Shown piece after piece: positions 41,789 to 52,259 of a DNA stretch of 64,000 bases. Origin of the DNA: Takakia lepidozioides (taxonomy: Eukaryota; Streptophyta; Takakiopsida; Takakiales; Takakiaceae); the NCBI GenBank assembly GCA_030704615.1, contig CM060734.1, positions 40,130,042 to 40,194,041 of the forward strand. Direction: 5' to 3'. Position 1 is the first letter of the stretch. Each line of letters begins with the position of its first letter. The position numbers and the translations under genes are program-made. A model generated the notes under the pieces. That model made no database searches and was not told the origin of the DNA. It saw nothing but the letters and a program-made list of their open reading frames with translations.

Positions 41789-43253
41789 TCAGTGCAAAGC
41801 TCCCAGGGGAGGTAGTGGGAAGAAAAAAATCCTTGGGCTTGACACACCCTGTGAATCATGGGAAGATCGTCGAGAGAGTAGGCCGTTGGGATCTCTTCAA
41901 TGATTGGCTGATCATACACAAGGCATTGTTCATGCGACATTTGGTTCCTCGTAAATACCATAGCACCATGTATTCAATTGGAGAACCCATTGCGAGGGAG
42001 TCACAAGTGATCAGCAGCATAGTGAATACTTTGTTTAAGCCGGTGAATGATGCTGCACAAATTATGGGGTTGCATGCCCGTTTGACAGAGTCGATAGGGA
42101 AAATTGATTGTCCAAGTCACACATTAATGGATCTTATGGCTGAATCTTACAATCCGACAAGTTTGGAGGCAGTCAAAGTCATTATGCCTATAGAATGCCA
42201 AGGCCAGTGGCGGGAACAACACGATGGGAGACACTTCCACGAGTTATTGCAGGGAAGTGATGAGGACAAATTGAAAGTGGCCAAGCCAGTGGCACAGTTA
42301 TTGATGTACTCAGTAAGTTTCTCAAATCATCCATGTCATCCAGGTTCTTGCTAGGAGTGAGAGTGATTTGATGCTTCTCAAGCTGCATGTTGTGAAGGAG
42401 CCCCGCGACAGGATTGCGTGTGCCATGCATTGCACTAATAGAACCATATTACTCTTGATCGACCCCATCCCTTGTGGTGGGAGGCCTCCCTAACAATACA
42501 AGACTATCCCCATCTATGCCTGAACTAGCTGCCTCCAGCATCTGTGCTCGACTCTCAGTAGTAGCTAGACTCTCAAATTTGTCCTAGCCATTGGACCGTT
42601 TGGCACTGAGTTCGCTAGATTTTGATGATGAGTTATCACTAGGCTTTAAATGAAGGTACATAAAGGTACACAAATGTCATTCTTCAGTTTGCGAGAGGTA
42701 AGAAATTCTTTTTGCTCCCAACCATAAAGTTGCCCGCAATATATGAGGGGTACTCAGGAGCAGGTGCAGTCTTGCTGATCACTTGATGGGCTTTATGGTA
42801 GTTTTATGCCTAACTTTTTTCTCAATTGGACAATCCTTAGGCAACAGACATTAGACACTTCAGCCTCCCAAGTCAGATTCATTCAGTAGGGTCAAGTCTT
42901 CAAGGTTGATATCCATATGCTTGAAAGGTGCATTGTTTGTTTATTAAGATAAATTGTTTGTGTTTTTTAGGTGCTTGAGGGATGTCGGTACTCCTTATTA
43001 ATATCAAACAAGTACATAGTGTGCTGCCGTCAACCAATCAACGGAAATGTGAACGAAGTGGAATATACTGACACCTTTGATATCAACATGACCCACCCAG
43101 AGGCACGCAAGGTCCTACTGTATATGCTCTGGTTGGCATACCACGAAAAATTCCTTGATCCAAATGACTGGGGGGTTACGCCCCAAATTTCAAGTGGGAT
43201 GTACCAGGATTTGGAGGTTTATTGTTTGGAACCTCAGACTTTCCAACTTGACC
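41789..43253 (-). repeat. Right arm of large inverted repeat (about 1,465 bp)
   Basis: It is the reverse complement of 40303-41766, separated from it by a 22-bp spacer (41767-41788). The arms part company after TTTCCAACTTGACC: the right side goes on with CAAATTG, the left (read on minus) with AGGGACC. The arm therefore carries a truncated, oppositely oriented copy of the neighbouring gene. Confidence 0.95.
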
Positions 43254-43288
43254 CAAATTGTTTCTGCCGGACATCGTATTTCAAGTGA
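41815..43288 (+). pseudogene. Inverted partial copy of the kinase-like gene's first two exons
   Basis: Exon 1' 41815-42312 encodes the same 166 residues as 41740-41243. Exon 2' starts at 42971 after a tttttag acceptor and repeats VLEGCRYSLLISNKYIVCCR up to FQLD at 43253. It then leaves homology and stops at 43286-43288. Only one residue differs (His to Gln near the end). The copy lacks all later exons. Read-through transcription over both arms would make a very long hairpin RNA. Confidence 0.75.
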
Positions 43289-43387
43289 AAAAGCATACAT
43301 TTGATGCAATACTACTTACTATTACAAGCTGCAAATTGTTACATTGGAATCTTTGATGTCATATCTATAATACAACCTCGGCAAGAA

Positions 43388-43955
43388 CTAAAGATTAGAA
43401 ACATCACTAAAGAAGCTTTTAGAGAGTGTAACATACAAAGATAACTCAAGACCTACGAAATGTCCACAACATACCTCTGGCAAGAGTAGGTGAGAACAGG
43501 GCGCAGGCAGGTGTGCGTTGTGGGATTGCACCAATTTGCAAAGTCTAATGCCCTTGACACAAAGTTGGTCGAAAGCCAAAATGGAAAAAACGACCAACGC
43601 TCCAACGCTTTGCTCTGTCGTGGCCCGCAAGCGGGCCATCTGGCATTCTCTCAGGAGACTATCTCTGATCCCTCCTTTCGGCACATAGAGACGCTTTTGC
43701 TTATACCGGAGCAGTCCATTTTGCAAGTGGAACTGCGATTTAACCCTCATCCTCAAGTCCCGCATCACGGACTTCGCCATCTCATCCTTCCGGAAAGCCT
43801 TCCGAATCTTCCTTTGGAGCGCCGTCTCGCCCCTGTATACCAACATGAGCTGCTGCTTTCTATTTTAGGTATCGGCCACCACATTGTCATGTCCCAGTTT
43901 GTACTGGATATCCACGTCGAACACCGCCAAAGTATCTTGCCACCTAAGATCACCT
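43388..43955 (-). mobile_element. Ty3/gypsy retrotransposon relic (RNase H end to integrase spacer)
   Basis: Reading the minus strand and allowing frame changes, the segment near 43955-43860 gives FDVDIQYKLGHDNVVADT, the end of RNase H in Ty3/gypsy elements. The frame from 43846 gives LHLQNGLLRYKQKRLYVPKG and IRDSLLRECQMARL, the spacer before integrase. Stops and shifts break it, and no LTRs are visible nearby. The relic abuts the outer side of the palindrome's right arm. Confidence 0.7.
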
Positions 43956-43984
43956 TATCAAATTTAGAATAACTTTTGACTATT

Positions 43985-45310
43985 TTAATAATAAATCTGT
44001 GCTTGACATAGGCTGGTTTAGTTAATAAAATAACATAGCTTTTAATATATTTTATATCAATTTTAATTTAAGTGATAACTAAAAATTGATAATTAAAAAT
44101 AACAAAAAATGATTAAAATATAAAAGATAAACTAATAAAAATTTATAAATATAGGACATATATATGCATATGCTTCCAAAGGAGGCTTAATATGCCAATC
44201 CGTGGCCATTACTTATAGCTTATGCGGGTTTGGGTTTTAATTTATCTCGATGACTTGCTATACAGCGACCTTGTTTTTCCTTAGAAAACAAGCCTAAAAC
44301 GGCAATGGGCTCTCTTGCTTTGGCAAAACAGAAGAGAAAGGTAAGAATAAGGGGCATGACTATTGGAGCCTGGACATGGTGTAAGGTCCTTTGACCACAT
44401 TTTCTCCATTGACTTGAACATGTTGCAAAGTCTCTCTCTCTACAAGAGAGCCAACCAAAAGAATAGTTTGACGTCTACCAATTTGTTTTTACTCGGATGA
44501 ACCATATTTTCTAGTATTTTCATACATACGTATTTTGTAGAAAATCCAGTTAAGCGATTTTTAAATAAAATATCCCTTTGGGAAAAAAAAAATCGCCTGA
44601 ATTGTGGGCTCAGCTGTCGCTCCCAGGTTTCCTATATTTAAAAAAAAAAAAAAAAAAAAAAACAATTCAAACTGAAAAACAAATGGAACAGAAATGGTAT
44701 CCCCGGTTGCCAGCTTACCACGATCGTCGGAGCTATCCGTCCGACACGTGTCACAAGCGCAGGCTGACATGCGACTTTTGTACTTTGTTGTCTGACGTGG
44801 GATATGTCCCCATCCATTCGTTCTCACTCTAGCTTTCCGCGGACGTTATAAAGCACCATTTCATTTCTATTTATATATCATATATTATAATATATATAAA
44901 ACCGAAAATAACGGTCAACAAGTACAAAAAGCGTACGCATGCCGGCACCCAACGTTCATCCATCCGTTTCACTTTCATTATCTCACCAATTTTAACTGCT
45001 GAAATATATATAAATGAAATAAACATATCGAGCCCAAAATAAAAAATACCGGCGAACGGTCAAGCACGTAACAGCAGCGCGAGGTGGCGGACTTACCCCG
45101 CCCTGTTTATTTATTTTATCTTAGGGCAGCCGGCCCAGCCTGTGCGACAATTATATATTTCACCAACAAATTATTTCATAAAATAAAATTAATAATATAA
45201 TTTGGAGAAAAAATAAAATCAAAGAAGTTTGTTATTAATTGTTTTTATGAAATTTGTTTTGTTTTGTTTTTTAATAAGTTTGTTTCTGGAGAGAAAAATA
45301 AAAAAAATGA
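43985..45310. other. AT-rich region without genes
   Basis: Composition changes sharply to AT-rich (43985-44170, 44830-45300), with ATATATAA runs near 44865-44905 and a 20-plus-base A run at 44641-44662. I see no coding frame. It could be decayed LTR or intergenic sequence. Confidence 0.5.
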
Positions 45311-45325
45311 GGCAGTGTCGTGGTC

Positions 45326-45326
<1 letters not shown>

Positions 45327-45358
<32 letters not shown>
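45327..45358. repeat. (TC)n microsatellite
   Basis: About 16 uninterrupted TC units lie some 650 bp upstream of the U-box gene start. Such tracts are common in plant leaders. Confidence 0.9.
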
Positions 45359-45361
<3 letters not shown>

Positions 45362-46012
45362 GTGCGCATCAACGTTTCGAGGTATGGCAGTCTGGGATGA
45401 GCTCACAAAGTTTTATGGCAGGGGTCTTGTCTCTCACGGTGCCTCAGTGTCAAGACCAGTTCCAACAAGTGCATGCTTCTAAAAACGGCGAGCTTTGGGG
45501 AGGAGGTTGGGCAGGAGGGGTGGGAAGCTGTAAGGTCCTGGTCGGGGTTTGATGGAGAGGTATGTTTGCTGTAGGTGGAGGATACTGTATTCATGTGGTG
45601 GCATGATTTGAGAGAAGGAGCGGGGGAAATTATGAAGCTAGTGTTTCTCTGTTCAAGCGTGAGTGTGGAAGACGCTTTACCTGGCAGATCAGAGAGGGCT
45701 ATAATTTGAGAAGTGGGGAGGTGCTGGGCAGTCTACGCGAGGGAAGTGATATGGTGGTAACCTATGCGGAGGCGAAAGGCGAGTCTCGGGGGTTGCTACG
45801 GGACGTTTTCCTCATAAGAGAGGAGGAAACATCTAGCACAATTGAGGTCTAGTCTTATTTTGCGAGGCGGTCGGGGAGTGAGCCAATACGTGGAAATTTA
45901 GCACAGCAGTGATGCTCGAGGCAGGTGATTGTTGTTAGCGACTAAGGCTGAGTGCAAACCGATTAGAATTGTCACTTGTAGGATTTTGGGGAGCTACACT
46001 GACCGGGTAGCG

Positions 46013-48710
46013 ATGGAGCGAAAGACAGGTCAGGCGCTGGTGCTGTCCGTGGTGGAGGTGATCGGGGAGGTGGGCGCCATTGGGGATGTGGTGCGCAGCT
46101 ATCGTAAAGAGTGTGGCCATCTCACACGACGCATTAAGTCATTGGCTCCCCTATTTGAGGAGCTTCGTGATTCTGGAGCCCTAGTTTCCATAGCAGCTGT
46201 CCCATCCTTCAGGGCTTTGGAAGCTGTTTTGCTTAGAGCCAAGAAGGTGCTGGAAGAGTGCAGGGACGGCAGTCAGTTTTGGTTGGTAAGTTAAGGTCAA
46301 AGTTTGTTGTCTGTGTGGGTCTTTTCTGCATGTGTGGGCAAAATGATCGTGAGTTATGCTCCTGTGCTCTGATGTTGTGGGCCTTTCTTCTATGTGTCTC
46401 GTATGGAGCTTCGCAAACAGACCAGCGATATAGTCTATTGGTAGTAGATACTGGTTGAAGCCAGGTGTCACATGACATATAGAAGGTAATAGAACGAGTA
46501 TGAGTGGTTCATGCAGGTGATGAACAAGGAGAAGATGAGCGTGCAGTTCCGGCAGCTGACAGCAGACCTGAGCAAAGCCTTGGATCTCCTCCCGCTGGAG
46601 GTCCTGGATGTTTCTGATGAAGTATATGAACAGGTACCCCTTGATCTTTGATTCTACAGGAAGACACTGCCTTTTTGTTGGCCCATACCAATTTTGATAT
46701 TAAATGCCATTCATTCTCTGAGCTTGTCATAGGTTCTGTGACACTCCCTCTTTGATTGTCTTAATTCAAAGTTGTTGGTAGGCAGTCAGTAGCTTGGATT
46801 TCGAAAAGTTGGTGACTGATCTGCTGCGGTCATACTTATCCATGTTGTTTGAAATTTGACAGCTTGGAGGGGATTTTGGCTACCACTTGAAAGTGGTTGT
46901 GCCAATGTCTGACCTATTGTGCCTTTTCTCTTACCGTGCAAGGTGTTTGAGTGACATGCATATGGTTGTTAGTTTGCTGACTTCCAAGTGTGGCAGGTGG
47001 AGCTCGTGCGTGTGCAAGTGAAGCGGGCCAAGTCTCGAGGGGATGTGCCAGATGAGCAACTATACGCAATCGTACACTCTCTCCTGAAACATGAGGCGGA
47101 GAAGCTGCCGCTACCGAGAACTCTTCTCGAGGATGCTGCCGAGAAGCTGCGGTTACAAACAGAAACAGCCTGGAAACAAGAATGGAGAGCTTTGGATAAT
47201 TTGGCAGGGCAAGGCGATACACTGAAAGACAATGTTGATAATATGATGCAAGTGCTCAGCAAAATTCACTTCAGGGCTCTAGAGGACGAGAAAGAACCTG
47301 AATCTGTCTTTTCTACATGGCGTGCTGGCAAAGCATCTTGTTCAACAGAACCACATTTTTCGGTTCGCATGGCTGGTCCTCTTCCCCCTGATGATTTTAA
47401 GTGCCCCATTTCCCTGGAGCTTATGAAGGACCCTGTGATTGTGGCTACTGGCCAGGTACTCTCTCTCTCTCTCTTCTCCGGATGCATTCTGTGCACCCTT
47501 GTATACACTATCTAATATGACCTTTGCTGAGATTTATTGTGCTGAACTGCTTCAATACTTCAAACACTTGTTAATTTTATGGATGTGGCTTGTGTGGCAT
47601 ATGCAGACGTATGAGCGTGCATGCATTCAGAAGTGGTTACATGCAAACAATCGAACGTGTCCGAAAACGCAGCAGGTGCTCACACACCTTATCCTCACCC
47701 CCAATTATGTTTTGCGTAGTCTCATTGCGCAATGGTGTGAGGCAAACGGCATGGAGGCACCCAAGAGGCCAGGGTCAGGTGGAGGTGGGAAGCTTGGCGG
47801 TAGTGGGGCAGATGGTGGGGTTGCGTATGGTGACAATGCTTTGGTGGAGTCATTGCTACTCAAGTTGCACAGTGAGCAGGCGGAGGTACAGCGGCAGGCA
47901 GCAGGTGAGCTGCGGCTGCTGGCTAAGGTGAGCACTGAGAATCGGATGTGCTTAGCTGATCGGGGAGCCATCCCACTGTTGGTGGGTTTACTGTTTACAC
48001 ACGACATGAAGACGCAGGAGCATGCTGTGACGGCCCTGCTGAACTTATCCATTCTTGACAGCAACAAACGTGCAATTGTGGAGGCAGGTGCTCTCCATCC
48101 TGTTGTTGATGTGCTCAAGCAGGGCAGTATGGAAGCTCGTGAGAATGCGGCTGCAACACTTTTCAGCCTATCTGCTGTGGATGAGAACAAAGTTAGTATT
48201 GGGACTGCAGGTGCCATTCCTGCACTGGTGGCACTGCTGCAGGAAGGTACACCCCGGGGGAAGAAGGATGCGGCTACTGCTCTTTTCGCATTGTGCATCT
48301 ACCAAGGCAACAAGGCCCGTGCAATTCGCACCGGTATTGTGGCACCACTGATGGAGCTGCTGCTGGATTCAAGTGCAGGCATGGTTGATGAGGCGTTGGC
48401 CATATTAGCGGTTCTGTCGACGCATCCTGATGGGCGTACAGCCATTGGTCGTGCATGTGCTATCCCTGTACTGCTGGAGCTAATACAAAATGGGTCCATA
48501 CGGAACAAAGAGAATGGTGCCTCTGTGTTACTGGCGCTGTGTCAATGCAGTAGCACATATGCTGCCACAGCCCGGCACCTGGGTGCTGCCACTCCACTGA
48601 GTGAACTGTTGCAGACAGGGACCCTGCGGGCCAAACGCAAGGCGTTGGAGTTGTTGCAGCATCTCAACGAACAGGAATCTGTTTATCTTGGCTGTGGGAG
48701 AGTGCATTAG
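46013..48710 (+). CDS. U-box/ARM-repeat E3 ubiquitin ligase (PUB13/PUB14/SPL11 type), four exons
   Basis: Exons: 46013-46285, 46517-46633, 46997-47455 and 47607-48710. All introns are GT-AG and phase 0, giving 650 residues. The N-terminal UND region spans about 1-230 (EVIGEVGAIGDVVRSYRKEC, VMNKEKMSVQF, DVSDEVYEQVEL). The U-box is at about 250-325, with PDDFKCPISLELMKDPVIVA and TYERACIQKW, split by intron 3. A Gly-rich linker follows, then ARM repeats from about 360 (GAIPLLVGLL, EHAVTALLNLSI, ENAAATLFSLS, GKKDAATALFALCIYQGNKA). Order and wording match PUB13/14, which ubiquitinate receptors and other targets in immunity and flowering. The C-terminus is shorter than in Arabidopsis PUB13, lacking the acidic tail. 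The start at 46013 matches the family length; the frame is open for 28 codons further upstream. Confidence 0.94.
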
Positions 48711-49834
48711 GACACAGATGCTTGATTCTCTACCCTGAACAAGACCTTTAGATTTGGTTGCAGTGGGCTAGCGAAGCAGTGTTGCATGCATATACAACAC
48801 TGCAAGTAGGGCTACCATGTATCATGTCACACAACTCCATCCATTCGACTCTAACAGATGCTGTAGCCAAGAAGCCTCTCAAAATTTTGATAGGCAGATG
48901 GAACTCCTGACCAAGCTCATAGTGAAGTAATTCATTGCGGCAAAGTACAATTGCTGCCTCACTTCAAGAGTTCCCAGCGCAAGCGGTCCTCACAGTGCAG
49001 GTTGTCCCACCTATCAGTCTCTATCTGCAGACTGTAAGCCCCTCACAAAGGTAGTGCCTATTCCCTATGTTTCCGTCCAAACTGGGCATGGGGTCTGTGT
49101 CCACAAGGCTGCGGCAAACGAAGTCTTATAAGTACAATCTATCCACGGACTGTGGGAGCCACCCTGAACCTCCCAATGCCCTTAGAAGAGAGGGAGAGAG
49201 AGCTGCAGACAGGTAATTAGGCCGCAAGATTCTATCTTCACGGAGGACCAAGAATGTCTCCTGATAGAACTGCAGTTTTGTTGTAAGCTTAGCTGGATTC
49301 CAATCGTGTGAAGTTCCAAAGTTCTCGTCTGATGTATCTGGCGCGGTCCTGTTTGGATGCAATTTCCATCCCCTCTGTATTGCGTGGCAGTAGGGAAGCA
49401 ACCGGTGCTAAAAACAATTGGACACCCTACAATGCAAGCTAAAGAGCTTATGGGATAAACAAAAGTAAACACAAGAAAAGTGGGGCCTCCAGCAACCAGC
49501 CACTACAACAAAAAATTACAATTCAAGTTCGACAAGAGTCTCTAATAAGATGGAGAGCCCCATGCAGATATGACACCCAGGCATCTCTGATACTCGTAAT
49601 GGAAAACCTTTGTCAGGGATATGCTGTCTCCATACAGGAAAAATTAGCACCCTGGATTTGTAGCAAAGAGGACACTGAAAGAAGAAATGTCTCAGTCGCC
49701 ACTATCTAAAGAAAGACTATCTATAAAGAGACATGAAACTTTTTGGAGCTTTGCTGTCGCTTTTGCTATTTCCGGAAAAGATAGGTCTGGCATCTCCCCA
49801 CCTCTTGGCAGTCTGGGCGAAGTTCACTGCTCAC
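48711..49834. other. Intergenic region with dispersed repeat copy B
   Basis: No gene is recognised. Copy B of the dispersed repeat lies at 49025-49145. The last part is the upstream region of the F-box gene. Confidence 0.4.
49025..49145 (+). repeat. Dispersed repeat family, copy B
   Basis: It contains CCCCTCACAAAGGTAG, CAAACTGGGCATGGGGTC, then CACAAGGCTGCGGCAAACGA and GTCTTATAAGTACAATCT, in the same order as copy A at 23300-23425. Confidence 0.7.
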
Positions 49835-49841
49835 TATATAA
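49835..49841 (+). promoter_or_regulatory. TATA box of the F-box gene (TATATAA)
   Basis: A TATATAA lies 110 bp before the ATG at 49951, which would place transcription start near 49866. That excludes the in-frame ATG at 49687 and sets the coding start. Confidence 0.55.
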
Positions 49842-49950
49842 CTTGCCTCGCTCACCTGCACAGACTCATATCTCCTTCATCTCCCTTGAGTCGAAAACTG
49901 TTTGTCTCGAGAGCTTTTCTCAACTTAGCTGTACAGAATCCGAGTTACAA

Positions 49951-51156
49951 ATGGGCAAGAGTCGGAAAGTTGCAAAGAGAGAACCCATCAAAGGTGAATT
50001 AGACGGGGATTTCGGGCGTCTACCCGAAGAGATTGTAGAGACTATTCTTGCGCATCTCCCGGTGCGCGATCTTCTTACATTCCAAGCACTGTGCACTACG
50101 TGGAGTCGCTTCAACCTCGTGAAACTTTCCTTTCTGCAAATGCGTGTGAAGATGGGCGTGGAATTGACAGATTGGTTCTTTCCCCTTTGTTTTGGTATAG
50201 AGCACGGCGCGATTTCTCGTCGGAAGAGTAAATTGGGTTGGGGAATGCATCACGCGTCAAAGGAATGGCAAACAATTTTTCCTTCTTTGTCGATCCTTCC
50301 GACTGGAGTCAAGAGTACCATTCTTACTGCAGCTGGGGGCCTAGTATTATGTCGTCGAGGCAGTCACCCGAAAACCGAGCAATTGTATGTTTGTAATCCA
50401 GTGACCAGGAGTTGGAAGCAGTTGCCTGATCGATGGGTCGATGGAAGAGGCCGTGCAACCATGTACGTTGATCACCTGTCTGGGACATACAAGATTTTTG
50501 TCTTTGGCCGGTTGTTCCTCCAAGTTTACAACTCTGCAACACAAACGTGGATGCAACTTACATATCCAGCTGTGTGCACTCGGTGCGTCCCGCATGATTC
50601 TGTGGTATGCTTCTATTTGCTGCAGGAGCTAAGTCACCGTCGAAGAGACGTAATCACGTTGAACGCATTTGACTTCAAAAGAGGGTCACAGTTCATTACC
50701 TTACTTGTAAGATTCTTCCAGAGCTATTCTGAAGAATATATGAGCAAGAGCAAGCCACGGCTTGTGGCGTGCATGGATACTCTCTACCTTATCGGAGTTT
50801 CATGGGCGGGCCTGCAGCCTGATTTTTCAAAATTGATTGTGAACTTTCGCATCACCCGGATTGAGCTGCAAGGAGAGGAATATAAATTTTTCCAAGTGAC
50901 CCAGCTGTCGCATGATGTCGGTAAGACGGATGCCGTTACCCGAAAAGCTTTCGAAGACAACTGGCAATGCGCAGCCAGAGATGAGTGTATCTGGATGACC
51001 TGTGGAGATTATCTCTTGTGGTACAACGTCAGGAATGATACTAAAGGGGAGCAGCGTATCATACATAATACTGGCGTCTCTGATCCATCTCACTGGCTCA
51101 AGCTCCGCTACCTTCCCAACGCAAATTTTGCACCGAGTTTGACTGCTGCTCCTTGA
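49951..51156 (+). CDS. F-box protein, single exon
   Basis: 401 residues from the ATG at 49951 (MGKSRKVAKREP). The F-box lies near the N-terminus, about 20-60: FGRLPEEIVETILAHLPVRD, then LLTFQALCTTWSRF. The rest reads like the beta-propeller or F-box-associated region of plant F-box proteins: LYVCNPVTRSWKQLP, YKIFVFGRLFLQVYNSATQT and WMQLTYP. The protein would be the substrate adaptor of an SCF (SKP1-CUL1) ubiquitin ligase; the target is unknown. The frame is open upstream to 49687, but a TATA box falls within that extension. There are no introns, as in many plant F-box genes. Confidence 0.88.
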   Translation: MGKSRKVAKREPIKGELDGDFGRLPEEIVETILAHLPVRDLLTFQALCTTWSRFNLVKLSFLQMRVKMGVELTDWFFPLCFGIEHGAISRRKSKLGWGMHHASKEWQTIFPSLSILPTGVKSTILTAAGGLVLCRRGSHPKTEQLYVCNPVTRSWKQLPDRWVDGRGRATMYVDHLSGTYKIFVFGRLFLQVYNSATQTWMQLTYPAVCTRCVPHDSVVCFYLLQELSHRRRDVITLNAFDFKRGSQFITLLVRFFQSYSEEYMSKSKPRLVACMDTLYLIGVSWAGLQPDFSKLIVNFRITRIELQGEEYKFFQVTQLSHDVGKTDAVTRKAFEDNWQCAARDECIWMTCGDYLLWYNVRNDTKGEQRIIHNTGVSDPSHWLKLRYLPNANFAPSLTAAP

Positions 51157-52259
51157 CAGTATATATTAATTTGTACAGCTTTCTGATCATGTTCATTTGA
51201 GTTGTAACTTGCTGCCATTTGCAGGTTTAGATGTCCGCTAGATCTCAAGAAGTAGGCACTACGCATGCTGTGAATGTTATGAGCCTCCCAAGTTGTCAGA
51301 AGTAGGGAAATATAGAACTCAGTCACTGTACACCAGCTCAAACAACAACTGCATAGTTGGAGCTAATTGATCTTTCTTGAATGCGAAGTAAAGCTTATAA
51401 CTAAAAGAAGAAATTTGTTGGTTTCCTTGTAAGAGGAGCTGTCAGGACTCACACCATTGATAACCAGCTGAATAATTCTAATAAGACAATAACCTCCAAG
51501 TGCAGTTGTTTATATGCTAAATGTGTGCACAAAGGATACACAGACCGACTTTGTTAACCCCTTGAGGACGAGCCTGTTTTTTGTGGGCCAAAGGACAATT
51601 ATCTGCTTGCAATCTGCATCCTGTGTAGATCATGCATCAAGTACCCTTCCCCTTCCCACTTTACTGATGCCTCCCAGACCCTGGGTAGAATCTGTAGATG
51701 TAAGAGTGAACCAATCTGGTCATGGATGGCCAGTGGCAATGACAACTGCACACCTTGTATGATATCTTGCACAAGGGTTGAAAGGAAGTAACAAGAAAGA
51801 CCCAATTAACATTGTGAGAGGCCAAATGCCGATAGGTGTCTCTCCATGTCACTTCAATCCTGAAAATGGGAGAAAGAATTACACCTGACCCCATTGCACA
51901 AGCCTAAAATTTCTTGGAACCGGTAGGTCAGTAGGAATACATAATTCCACTCCAGAGCAAAATATCCATCAGAGAGTTCCAAGGAAAGCTAGACCCATTT
52001 ATTCAACCTGTAGCCCGCGCATTTGTTGTCATCCTAACAAAAATAAAGCTCTCAACACCGAGAACTAAATCAATCAATCAACCAGAAAAGTAATATGTTG
52101 CCGAGCAAGAATTAAACTCTGAGCCTAGAAATTGACTCTAGCAATAGAAGACGACTTATTGCCTCTAGCCTGAAGTCAGACAACTCTAAGATGAGAGGTG
52201 ATGGGCTCTCATTGGCCGCCAAAACCCCCATACACACGTTCAGGTATGTCAGACACGCT
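51157..52259. other. Intergenic region
   Basis: I see no coding similarity, RNA gene or clear repeat in this stretch between the F-box gene and the malate dehydrogenase pseudogene. Confidence 0.4.

Noticed and set aside
46410-46480. tRNA-like wording near the first U-box gene intron
   Set aside because: No cloverleaf can be drawn and the anticodon arm is missing.
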